Shown: positions 1 to 17,320 of the stretch, piece by piece
Numbering within the stretch: the first letter of the stretch is position 1
Layout of the letters: every line of letters starts with the position of its first letter
Assembly (NCBI RefSeq): GCF_932276165.1
Contig: NC_064010.1
Location: 496,001-560,000, forward strand
DNA: 64,000 bases
Direction of reading: 5' to 3'
From: Plutella xylostella
Lineage: Eukaryota; Arthropoda; Insecta; Lepidoptera; Plutellidae
Notes under the pieces: model-generated
What the model was told of the DNA's origin: nothing
What the model saw: the letters and a program-made list of their open reading frames with translations, nothing else
The model's database searches: none
Made by a program: the position numbers and the translations under genes

Positions 1-6025
<6,025 letters not shown>

Positions 6026-6281
6026 ATCTAGTTGTTGGCAAGATTTCTCAGATATTTTATCTAAAATAGATGCGAAAATAGATTTTTGTACTCCATTTTC
6101 GACAAATCTTACTTTTTTTTTATTGACAGAAGTTCACAGAAGCCCATTCATTCATTCAAAGTTCTGTTCGTTCATTCAATTCTTAGTGTTGCTACAATAA
6201 AAAAAGCTCAACAATACGACGGCGATACGGTCGACGACATAGGTTGTTTATTTACTGCCAGTCTTACCTAATCTTGGATTG
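6026..6281. promoter_or_regulatory. 5' flank of gene A: left half of a split divergent promoter interval
   Basis: This is the upstream region of gene A, which starts leftward at 6025. Its right part, ending in aatcttggattg, is the left target-site copy of the retroelement at 6282-19082. The sequence resumes at 19083 and gene B starts rightward at 19230. Before insertion the two ATGs were about 380 bp apart, so both promoters probably lay here. No TATA box was convincing. Confidence 0.55.
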
Positions 6282-6372
6282 TTTTTTTTTTTTTTTTTAA
6301 TATTAGGTTTAACGGCCCTGGATACGTGTCCTTTTGAGCCAACACTTGTTAGTTCACTTCACTTCACAGTTT

Positions 6373-6863
6373 TATAAAGAAAAGTCGTATTTGATGATCA
6401 CTTTATATTTTATTCTCACACTATACAATATTCTCTTACACAACCTCTGGGTAGCACCGCTCTCAACCGACTGACTAGTGTCTCCAACCAGGCTTCCCTC
6501 CGTACCACGCGACAGGAGATCTGTCACGTGACGATTAACCTGTCACGTGGCACCAAGCAACAGCCAATCAGAGATCACTTTACAAACTACGAAATACACT
6601 TTTACTTTTAATATTGAAATTAACTTATTTATTACATAATACATATTCTAATATTATTTATAAATTCAGTACAATTTTATATGCTATTAATAGGTTATTT
6701 ATCTATTTTAAAACTTGACTTTTAATAAAAACAATATCACATCTGATATATTTGTGTAAACCAAATGAGTATCTGTTGAAAATTAAACTAGTTATTCTTA
6801 ACCAGAATGACAAATAGGATAATTTTAGTAATCATTATAGGACTAATCAAGGAAATCACAACA
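6373..6863 (-). repeat. 3' LTR of the gypsy element
   Basis: About 491 bp, matching 13070-13560 throughout as far as can be read by eye. The exact left border is ambiguous by one base, because a T run in the target adjoins ttataaag. Confidence 0.92.
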
Positions 6864-7147
6864 TTCGGCCATCCGACAGCGTGCTAACTCCGAAGCACGC
6901 CAATCACAACATTCTCAAGTGTATACATAATTGTTTTAAATAACAATTATTTATAATTTACATTAGAACTTCTGTTACTTATATATCTAGTATAAATAAG
7001 TCTATTTACAAAATTATTATGATAATCCTTTATTAACTTTAATCAACTTAATTTTAATTTAATTGAAACAAATCAGCCAAGGATCAATGAAAAAAAAAAT
7101 TAAAAAAAATTATTAGGTATATGCATGCAATTTGCAAATGTAACTAA

Positions 7148-10100
7148 TTATTCAGAATCAGACGAGTCAGATGAAGAACGAGAGGATCCATTAATCTCAA
7201 GTGCTTGAATATTTATCCAAGGACGCATTCTATCTGAGGCTACAACGCTATCATACTTTTTTGTATTGAACCCAGGTACATTACAAATTTGGTAACGATC
7301 GTTCCCCAAGCTCTTGATTACCTTAAATGGACCAATGAACTTTGGCAGAAGCTTTTTGCTCTTTCCATCGTTGTTAAAATTAGTTTTGGTAATTTTAACT
7401 AGATCACCAACAGAATACGATGTTGCAGGGGACTTGTTTGCGTCATATGCTTCCTTCTGGCGCTCTTGGCTACGTTTTATATTATCTGAAACTTCGTGCC
7501 TTATTTCTTCGATGTTGGTGGAAGTAAAATTTGGTGTAGGCGAAGTTTGTACTTCGGGTGTATTATTTGAAAAGCCTAAAGTATTATTCGAAGATGTTGA
7601 AGGATTTCCATCGGACTCATTGTCTCCCAATTCGGGAATCGTAGTTATTGGAGAAAAAGGCTCACTACTACTACCCTCTACATTTTCAGTTGTCAATATA
7701 TTATCAATAGGGCAATTTAGTTTAACCCCAAACATTACTTCTGAAGCAGTTTTTTTTGTGGAAGCATTAATGGTATTATTTATGCCCCATTGTACTTTAC
7801 CCAGCTGTTCGTCCCATATTCGTTCGTCTTTACCAAAATTCTGTGCTGACAAGGCAGTAAGGATAGTTCGATTGAATCTTTCCGCCTGCCCATTCGCCCT
7901 AGGACAAGCGACTGCGTTAAGAACATGCTTTATACCTTTTTTGGCACAAAATTCCTTGAATTGTCCCGAAGTAAAAGCTGTTCCACGATCAGATATAATT
8001 CTACGAGGTACTCCAAAGTCATGAAACAGATTCTGAAGTACTTTAATTACGGTCCTTGTTTTTGTGTCTCGAACTGGTCTAGCAAAGAGATACTTGGTGA
8101 ATCCGTCTACAATTGTCAATATATAGCTATTGCGCGACTTGCTCCTTACAAATGGACCCAAATGGTCCATATGAAGAGTATCAAATGGCACTTCAACCTT
8201 GGGTATGGGATGTAATAGACCCGTATGACCTTGGGGACCGTTGTCCTTATTATACGCACAGTCAATGCAGGCTGCTACATATTTTTTTATGAAGCGCCTC
8301 ATCTTCGGGAACCAATACTTGCTCTGAACCCGCTCCAATGTCTTGGAAAATCCAAAGTGGCCCACCTCATCATGGTTAGCCTTACAAATTTGCCATCTAG
8401 CGTCCTTAGGAATTACAAGACGCAGTTCTTCGCCTACCTTCCTATATAAAGAATGGTTTTTAACAGAATAATTTCTTTTTATTTCTATAACCTCTGCGTC
8501 CTGATTTGGCTTAAGGATTTTAATTATACGTTCTAGTTCTGGGTCGGCCATTTGCAGTGTTAGTATCCAATTTTCCGTGCTTATTGTTTTTACATTTTGA
8601 ACTGAGGTATTTTCATTTGGTGGGTTTCGACTTAGGGCGTCAACATGGCTCATTCGACAACCAGGACGATACTCAATGGTGAAGTTATATTCACTGATAA
8701 GCAACCACCAACGTGCTATACGTGGTATTAAGTCCCGTTTTGTCAACGTCGTTCGCAGAGCATTGCAATCGGTGTAAACGCAAAAATTCAGTCCTAAAAG
8801 ATAAGGTCGGAATTTTTTTAGCGAACAGACCACAGCCAAAGTCTCCAACTCGTAAGAGTGGAAGTAGCGTTCCTCAGGTGTGGTCTGTCTACTAAAGTAG
8901 GCTACAGGCTTTAATAATTTGGGGCAAGTCTGCCACTGCATTAGGATTCCGCCTAATCCCAATGAGCTTGCATCTGTATGTACCTCAGTCTCCAAATCTG
9001 GGTTATACAATGCCAAGAGAGGGCGTTGAATTAGTTGGTTTTTTAGGCACTTAAAGGATTTTTCCTCATCAGAATCCCAACGCCATTGTGCGTCCTTTTT
9101 AAGAAGTGCCGTCAAGGGCCTAGCAATTTCGCCAAAACCTTTCACAAATCTACGGAAATAGCTCGCTAGACCTAAAAACTGACGTACTTCATGCACGTTA
9201 CGTGGTGCTGGGAAATCTCGCACTGCCGATATTTTCCTTTCGCTTGGTTTAATTCCTTCTGAGGAAATTTCGTAGCCCAGATATTCCAGAGTAGTAGCGA
9301 AAAAGATACATTTGGATAACTTTAACGTCAGGCCCGCTTCTTGTATTACTTTAAGTACATCCTCAAGCCTTTCAAAGCCTTCTTCAATTGTAGCTGATGG
9401 AATGAGGAGGTCATCCATGTATGCCAATGCAGAACTAAATCTTCGTGATCCTAATAGGCCATTCATCAGTCTTTGGAACACCGACGGTGCATTTGCCAGA
9501 CCAAACGGCATTCGCTTGAACTCATAATGTCCATCGGGTGTGACGAAAGCAGTTAAGTGTCGACTTTGGTCGCCCATGGGTATCTGGTAATAACCTGAGG
9601 CTAAATCCAGCGTTATAAAAAATTTATTACCACTTAAATTTGAAAGTTGGTCATCAATCAGTGGTAATGGGTACTTATCCTTTACGGTTTTACTGTTTAG
9701 AGCGCGGTAATCAACGCAAAGTCTTAGTTCCCCATTTTTCTTCTTCACTAATAATATTGGACTGGCATAGTTTGAGTTGGACTCCTGAACAATATCATTT
9801 TGAATTAAATCTTCTACCATATTCCTAACCTTTTGACGCTCAGGATGTGAGAGGCGATATGGCCTATACACAACCGGAGTTTTGTCATGTAGATCTATAT
9901 CCATAAACGTATTCTTAGCACAACCCAGCTCACTAAGATTGTTGGCAAAGCAATTTCTGTACTTTTGTAAAAGTTGGTACAATTTCTCTTGTACAGCCTG
10001 ATCAACTGTCTCATTTACTTTAATATCAGACCTATCCAGAGGCTGTAACTCACTTGACTGATCATCAGTCTGTACCAACAGAGTTTTTGCTTCAGTAACA

Positions 10101-13042
10101 GGATTTACTCTAGCAATTAGCTTATTTGCCTTGAACTTAACAGTAGTGTCTGTAAGTGCAGAAACAAACACTACTGCTTTATTTTCTTTAAGCGTATAAC
10201 ACCCCTGATGGAGGTAGTATTCCTGATTGGGACTCGTTCTTGTGCTCCCATCCATGTAGACATCACCTGTGTAGGGTTCTTTGCTATAGACCTCTACCAA
10301 ACCTCCTTTGTTGATGTCTACATCTTTAGCAACGAACAAATCAAGGGTTGCATTTCCTCCATCAGATACGCCAGAGGGAGTGTGATAAAAGATAAGCCTT
10401 TCGTTATTTTTCATCACAGTCACGGAATTCAGTTCGGTAAAGTTTTGTCCTATTAACATTGGGGTTGTAAGATAGTTATCGTCAACGGCCAACACAATCA
10501 AATCCGTTTCAATTTCGTCAATTTTGATTTGAACGTGAGACTGAAACTTAGGTATCACGGTGGAATTACCAAAACCCTTTATAGTTGGTAAATTATTGTT
10601 GCACTCAGCGAGACCAAGATTCTTTGCATCTGAACATCTAATTAGACTGCATTCACTTCCGAAATCTATGTAAACGCTAAGCATAGTCCCATTGACACAA
10701 GCGATTTTATGGAATTTTTCATTATTGTCTTTGGGGATTTCACGGGGAGCTTCAGAGGAAAACTTGTCTGAGGAATGTTTTTTTTTATGTTCAGATAGCA
10801 AAGAATCCTGTTCACTAATGTTGTATTTTATAGGTGATTCTGTAGATCCACGAGACATCACCCGCATGACCCTTTTTTCCGCTTGTTGATTGTTTTGGCT
10901 ACCGACTTCGTACGATTGTAATGGCTTCCTGTTGCAGTCGTTAGAGTTATGGCCTACCCTACCGCATTTTACACATTTCGTTAGAGGTTTGCTACAAGTA
11001 TGAAAAGTATGGCCTCGTTCATTGCAGTTAAAGCAGACAATATCAGTGTACCTGCCAGAGGTTGAGGTTCTACTTTGATTATTACTGCTTGAACGAAAAT
11101 CACGCCTTTTGGTAAAACCGACTGCAGCATTGCCCCTCAAGTCTTTCAATTGCGATGGTTGCTGTGACGCCAAATAGTTTAATAGATCCTCGGGTTCCTC
11201 GCATTTTAGAGCTTGAGCTCCATTCCTAATCGCACTGTCAGCTAGCCCGTAAATAATACAATCGACTGCCTTTCGACCGACAATCTCGCACCTGCTGAGC
11301 AATGTTAATTTATCATAAAAGTAGTCTCTGAGAGTTTCATCAGTGCGAGATTTTCGGTTTAACATTTCCTCGAGTATTTTACCATAGTTAACATCATTGG
11401 GGAATGCTTTAGTTAACTTAGCCTGCCATTCCTCCCATGAAAAATCTAATGATGGTAAAGCTTCATACCACCGTTTGGCTAATCCACATAATTTCTGTAA
11501 CGCATAATGAATCGTTTGCTTTTCATCCCAACCGTAGATAACTGAACATTCGTTAACCTTTTTCAGCCATCTTTGCACATCCTGAGATTTATTATCGGGG
11601 TCAAATTCTGGTACAACATTAGTACTTGAAGTATTCTTACTTGAATTATTTTGCAGTGCAGATATTATCTTCAATAAATCTTCGGCTGTCAGTCCTTCGG
11701 TAGACTTGGTCTTCTTGGTGGTTACTTCCTCAGCCTCACTAGACGTCGACCTCCTGTGGCGACGACGTCTAGAGCGCTTGGGTGTGTTACTTCCATTATT
11801 GGTAGCTTCTGCCTCAGCCTCACTAGACGTCGACCTCCTTCGACGACGTCTAGAGCGCCTAGGTGTAGTACTGCCATCTTCATCACCTGAAAAATATTAG
11901 GCACGTAATGTTCTTTTCCCAATAGTAGTGGCTCTGTACTCTACTTTTAGTTCAATCATATTTAACAGCCTCCGTGCAAACTGACAACAAACAATAACGA
12001 AAAAAAAATACTCAGCGCACGTACATGGTTGTATCAGTTTAGGCTGACTCAATATAACATCACACAGTACACCTTCGTGGCTGTTTCATCATAAACTAAG
12101 TCAATATAACATCACAGCACACCTACATGGCTGTTCCATCATGAACTAAGTCAATATAACATCACAGCACACCTACATGGCTGTATATATACTAACTGTA
12201 AATCTCACAGCTCACCTACATGGCTGTATCAGTATACACTAACTCAATAAACATAACAGCGCACCTACATGGCTGTATCAGTATACACTAACTCAATAAA
12301 CATAACAGCGCACCTACATGGCTGTATCAGTATTCACTAACTCAATAAACATCACAGCACACCTACATGGCTGTATCAGTATACACTAATTCAATAAACA
12401 TAACAGCGCACCTACATGGCTGTATCAGTATTCACTAACTCAATAAACATCACAGCACACCTACATGGCTGTATCAGTATTCACTAACTCAATAAACATC
12501 ACAGCACACCTACATGGCTGTATCAGTATTCACTAACTCAATAAACATCACAGCACACCTACATGGCTGTATCAGTATACACTAATTCAATAAACATAAC
12601 AGCACACCTACGTGGCTGTATAAGTATATACTAACTTGATAAACATCACAGCTAACCTACATGGCTGTACAATATTATCAGGGAGTAGCCCTGACCAAAA
12701 TGTCGCATGCATCGACCCAACCACTACCAAAGCTAAGCCGCCACACAAGTAGTGTAAGTAATCAATAATAGCAATGAATAAGTCACATACAGCGATAATA
12801 ATGTCGCCTCGACCAAGAATATCACACGCATGGAACCAATCATTATCATTACTGACAGTGTAAAGTGCCCACAAGGGGTGCCTGTGACTCCGGAGAGCGA
12901 TGTGTGTGTGTCGTGTGTGTATAGTGTAGCTTACGTAAGTTTATTTTATGCATACTTATATTTCTTGCTATGGATAAAAAACTTTCTTCTCACATGGAAA
13001 AATAAATTAAAAATAAAATTACTTACGGTTTTTATCCGACAT
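7148..13042 (-). CDS. Gypsy Gag-Pol polyprotein with a spliced 5' leader
   Basis: The main exon (11886-7148) is open for 1578 codons. It has no convincing ATG at its 5' end but begins right after a ttttcAG acceptor. Near the 5' LTR an ATG at 13042 opens a 16-nt exon ending at 13027 before GTAAGT, and its phase joins the main exon exactly. The leader encodes two Arg/Ser-rich repeats (RSRRRR...RRSTSSEAE). Then come: Gag; two CCHC knuckles (CFNCNERGH, CVKCGRVGH; about 10920-11040); an aspartic protease (IDFGSECSLI, about 10640-10680); RT with YMDD (about 9415); RNase H with TDASS (about 8970); integrase with an HHCC-type zinc region, then the SDRG and NGQAERFNRT motifs (about 7860-8330); and a short basic C-terminus. 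No env follows. Only the splice is inference. Confidence 0.88.
11887..13026 (-). other. Predicted 1.14-kb intron in the gypsy leader
   Basis: The donor is C|GTAAGT at 13026 and the acceptor TTTTTCAG at 11887. It removes stops and the satellite array at 12019-12680. The R codon made at the junction keeps the frame. It could alternatively be an untranslated leader with internal initiation, but no good ATG lies at the start of the main frame. Confidence 0.7.
12019..12680. repeat. 49-bp satellite inside the gypsy intron, about 13 units
   Basis: Units of 49 bp built on cacctacatggctgtatcag followed by tatacactaactcaataaac. For example, starts at 12262, 12311 and 12360 are exactly 49 bp apart. Central units are nearly identical; outer units at both ends are diverged. 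The rest of the intron (12681-13026) shows nothing recognisable beyond a short (TG) tract near 12903. Confidence 0.93.
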
Positions 13043-13069
13043 GGCTCGTAGGTCGTATCACTTCTGACT

Positions 13070-13560
13070 TATAAAGAAAAGTCGTATTTGATGATCACTT
13101 TATATTTTATTCTCACACTATACAATATTCTCTTACACAACCTCTGGGTAGCACCGCTCTCAACCGACTGACTAGTGTCTCCAACCAGGCTTCCCTCCGT
13201 ACCACGCGACAGGAGATCTGTCACGTGACGATTAACCTGTCACGTGGCACCAAGCAACAGCCAATCAGAGATCACTTTACAAACTACGAAATACACTTTT
13301 ACTTTTAATATTGAAATTAACTTATTTATTACATAATACATATTCTAATATTATTTATAAATTCAGTACAATTTTATATGCTATTAATAGGTTATTTATC
13401 TATTTTAAAACTTGACTTTTAATAAAAACAATATCACATCTGATATATTTGTGTAAACCAAATGAGTATCTGTTGAAAATTAAACTAGTTATTCTTAACC
13501 AGAATGACAAATAGGATAATTTTAGTAATCATTATAGGACTAATCAAGGAAATCACAACA
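13070..13560 (-). repeat. 5' LTR of the gypsy element
   Basis: The copy at the 5' (right) side. Its TGTTGTG start abuts the target duplication at 13561. The LTR supplies a new in-frame TGA to the interrupted ORF2 of the host non-LTR element. A CACGTGAC/GTCACGTGG pair lies in the middle; it may be regulatory, but this is only inference. Confidence 0.92.
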
Positions 13561-16500
13561 GTTTGTTTATTGTATTTATGATGTATTTATATAGCGGTGC
13601 ATAAAACTTCTGGTCAGCCAAAATATCTTGGAGGCGTGTAGGTACTTCATCATCATCACAAACACTTTGTAGTTCAGTCACGAGTATCAGTCTGTGAACA
13701 CCAAAACTTTGACAGTTAAATACGATGTGATTTAAATCAGCGTTATCTTCTTCACAAAAAGTGCATTTCGAATCTTGAACTAAGTTTAATCTCTTCAGGT
13801 GAGTCCGGGTCTGGCAATGGCCAAATCTCATTCTATTTATGGTGGTAATGAATTTCCGACAATCAGCTGTTTTATTGCGGTGGTACCAAGGTTGGGCGGG
13901 CGGGCTTCCTTAGATATCAGCATACCATCTTCCCTTTTCTTTGCTCGTCTCTTTCCAATAATCATGCCACAGTAATTTCATTTTGTGCTTCAGTTGAGAG
14001 TGGTAGTCAGTAAAAGGAATCTTTAGGTCTGTGGAGTGATCTTCATTGTGTTCATTTCTGGTTGCTTGGTCAACTATCTCATTTCCAGTGAATCCTCTAT
14101 GAGATGGTACCCATACAAACTCAATAGTTTTACCAGTGTTGTACAAATCGTTAATTACATTCTTAATATTAATTACTAAATAATTTACAGAATATTTAGA
14201 ACAATTATTTTTTAATGCAGTTAAACCACTTAAGGAATCTGAGAAAATAATAAAGTTTTTAAATACAATATTTTTAACATACAAAAGAGCTTGATAAATG
14301 GCATAGCTTTCAGCTGTAAAAATGCTACATTTACTGTCCAACTTAAAACATTTGGTAGATTTATTTTGAGGATCATAAAATGCTGATGTTACTCTATCTG
14401 CTGACTTAGACCCATCAGTATACAGAGAATACAAGTTATTAGTATCTAAAAATTGCAGTAGCTCAGCCTGACTATTAAAATTTTGTTTATTTACAATAAT
14501 ACTATTAAAATGAATATTATAGCCATGTCTGTAAAATGGCCATAAAGAGTCTTTGTACATATTTACAGTAATAGACTTTAAGTGGATTATGGTACGAAGT
14601 AATTCTGGGATATTACCCAATAATAATTGAGATCTATTTAAATATGGGCCCAAGCTATTAAATGAAATATTATGTTGAGTTGGAAGAATTCTATTTAAGA
14701 CACAACTATTATCTGATGCTATTATCTTAAGGCAAAAGCGTTCAGCTATTTGAAATCTTCTGAAATGCAGAGGGGGAATGCAGGTTTCACATTGCATAGC
14801 ATTAATGGGGGTGGAGCACATAGCACCAGAAATTATTCTTAATGCTTTATTTTGTATGATATCCAATTTCTTTAAGGTAGTAATATTTGCATTCATATAA
14901 GCTAATGAGCTGTAGTCAAAGTGACTACGAACTATGCTTTTGTATAACATTGATAATATCTTTGGGTCAGATCCCCAATGAACTCCAGCAAGAGATTTCA
15001 ATATATTCAGTCCTTTACAAGCATTTTTAATTATATAATTAATATGAGGTTGAAATGTTAGTCTTTGATCCAACCATATCCCTAAAAATTTCTTATCTTC
15101 TAACCATGGTAATGGACAATTATTATAAATAACTCTAGAGTTACATATGGTATGTTTTTTACTAAATAGCATGACTCCACTTTTATTAGGACTTATGTTC
15201 AACTTGAGTTTTCCAAAATAGAAAGAATGGACCTGTTCAAGGGCATCATTTAAGTTATTTACAGCTATATTAACATTTCTATTTACAGTGTATATTAACA
15301 AATCATCGGCAAACTGCAAAAATTTTACATTTGTTAGGGTTAAGTATTTATTGATTTGTGAGGTATATAATAATATGTTATACAAGAGAGGGGAAATTGT
15401 GGCCCCTTGCATTGTCCCTTTGTACACATGTCCTGGTCCATGTATATTATTATTAAATTTGACATACATTGTCCTGTTATATAAAAAATTAAATATCCAT
15501 TTACAGATATGACCTGGAATGCCTATTTCGGACAGGATTTGTATTAGTACAGATGGATTAACATTATCGAAGGCACCTTGGACATCAAGAAATGCACAAA
15601 CAGTTGCTGAGTGACCATGAAAGGAATTCTTAATGTCTTCTACAAGAGAAGTGAAACTTTCTGCAGCACTACGCCCCTTTCGAAATCCAAATTGTTGTTC
15701 AGGTAATATTTTATTTGTTTCTACAAAATGATCTAATCTTGTTTTAAGCATAAATTCAAATAGTTTACCTACGCATGAAGAAAGTGCGATTGGTCTGTAG
15801 GAATTAAAATCGTTTTCTGGTTTATCTTGCTTTAAAATTGGTATTACACATTGTGTTTTCCATGTGTCAGGGATAGAATTAGATATCCAAAGCAAATTAA
15901 AAATGTTTAATAAAGTTTTCTGTGCAGTTATGTGCATGTGGCGAATAAGTTTGTATGGAATATCATCTAGGCCAGGAGAAGTATCTTTCCGTGTTTTTAT
16001 TGCTGCTAAGAACTCATTGAAGGAGAATGGCTGAGAGAGAAAATCATTACTATCATAATTATTTCTATAAAAGTATTTATTTAATGAAGCTTCATCTATT
16101 TGTTTCTCAGGAGGAGATTGAGGTGCATATTTATCCAGAAAAGAGGGGATCCACTCATCATTTTTGGGTGTTTTGGGTAAGGCTACACGTTTAAATCTTC
16201 TTATATAATTCCAAATTGTACTGACTGGTGTATATCTATTGAATGACTCACATAACTTACTCCATCCATTTTTCTTTTTTTCTGCTAGTAATTTCTTTTT
16301 TAATGCATCTAGTTTTTTATATTGAATGTAAGAATCTATTGAAGAGTTTGATCTGTACAAATTTAAGGCCTCTTTACTTTTTTGGACGGCCTCACTACAT
16401 TCAGTATCCCACCAGGGAACAGGCTTTTTTAATATAAATTGTGTAGTTTTCTTAAATTTAGGTATACAAATTTCTTTGATTTCGTTTAATTTATTGCAAA

Positions 16501-17320
16501 ATTCATTGTAACTTTCAAGAGGACAAGAATGATTTATTACTAAGTCTCCCAATTTATGTTCTGTTTCAGATAAGAACTTCAGCCAGTCAGCTTTGCTGTA
16601 CACAAAACGATCAATGGGACTACCTATTTCATATTTATGTACTGAAGTCTGTATATCAATAATAGTGGGAAAGTGATAGCTGCCCATGGAGTCATCATGA
16701 ACTCTCCAGTGGCAGAGTGAAGCTAAGGATGGACTTATGCAGGATATATCTATTGCTGAGGGATTTTTATTAGGGCTACCTACTGTGGTTGGAGTTCCAG
16801 TATTTAGAATACATAAGTCGTATTCATCTATAATATTGTATATCTCACTACCTCTGGAGTTAGTGGAAAGGCAACCAAAGGCAACATGATGTGCATTAAG
16901 GTCGCCTGATAGCATAATAGGTTTAGGTAAATCATTTAAAATTTGCTTTAATCTTCTTCCTTGAAACCTACGTTGGTTGTTATTAGTAGGTGGACTGTAT
17001 GCGCATAATAATGTCAGATTACCAGCATTAGTTGATAAGATTATAGCCGTGGTTTGCAAGAATTCATAAAAGGGTGTGGGAGAAACTGTATATTTTAAAT
17101 GGTTTTTTACTAATATACCTACACCACATCGTCCGTCCTTACCGTTTTGGTAGACGAAGTTGTAGCTGGGTATATTAAAAGTATTTTTATCTCTAAGCCA
17201 GGTCTCATTTAATAGACAAATATCAATGTCGTTGTCATATAAATATTTTATAAACAATGGTTTTTTGTTCATAGCGCCCTCTATATTATATTGTGATATT
17301 CTAATAAAATCTTTATTCAT
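13553..17320 (-). CDS. Non-LTR ORF2: endonuclease, RT, RNase H (broken)
   Basis: From ATG 17320 (MNKDFIRISQYNIEGAMNKK) the frame runs 1136 codons to a TAA at 13910-13912. It then continues in the same frame to 13553, so one nonsense codon separates the main part from the C-terminus. Domains: APE endonuclease (NETW, then SGDLNAHH near 16890-16920); RT with FRKGRSAAE, the catalytic FADD (about 15300) and KFLGIWLDQ; RNase H (YTDGSKS about 14400, TAESYA, FSDSLSGL, VPSHRG); C-terminal CTFC...H...C motif. The gypsy element entered two codons before the old stop; the LTR now gives LL-stop in place of L-stop. The start overlaps the end of ORF1 by 8 nt, which suggests coupled translation. Confidence 0.9.

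Larger units (their letters stand above)
6373..13560 (-). mobile_element. Complete Ty3/gypsy LTR retrotransposon, recent insertion
   Basis: The direct LTRs (6373-6863 and 13070-13560, about 491 bp each) look identical base for base, and the 4-bp target duplication gttt lies at 6369-6372 and 13561-13564. On the minus strand the LTR begins TGTTGTG. The internal part codes for one Gag-Pol protein with no env. Just inside the 5' LTR, gtcagaagtg matches the core of a tRNA-Leu type primer site, though the usual TGG is missing. No classic purine tract precedes the 3' LTR. Identical LTRs and an open 4.7-kb frame point to a very young, possibly active copy. Confidence 0.93.

Noticed and set aside
7314..8024. 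236-codon plus-strand frame
   Set aside because: Antisense shadow of the gypsy integrase and C-terminal region.
12019..12680. CRISPR-like array
   Set aside because: The 49-bp units are contiguous with no unique spacers, in a eukaryotic retrotransposon.
6372..13560. Endogenous retrovirus with envelope
   Set aside because: After the integrase and short basic tail there is only about 280 bp before the 3' LTR and no env-like frame on that strand.
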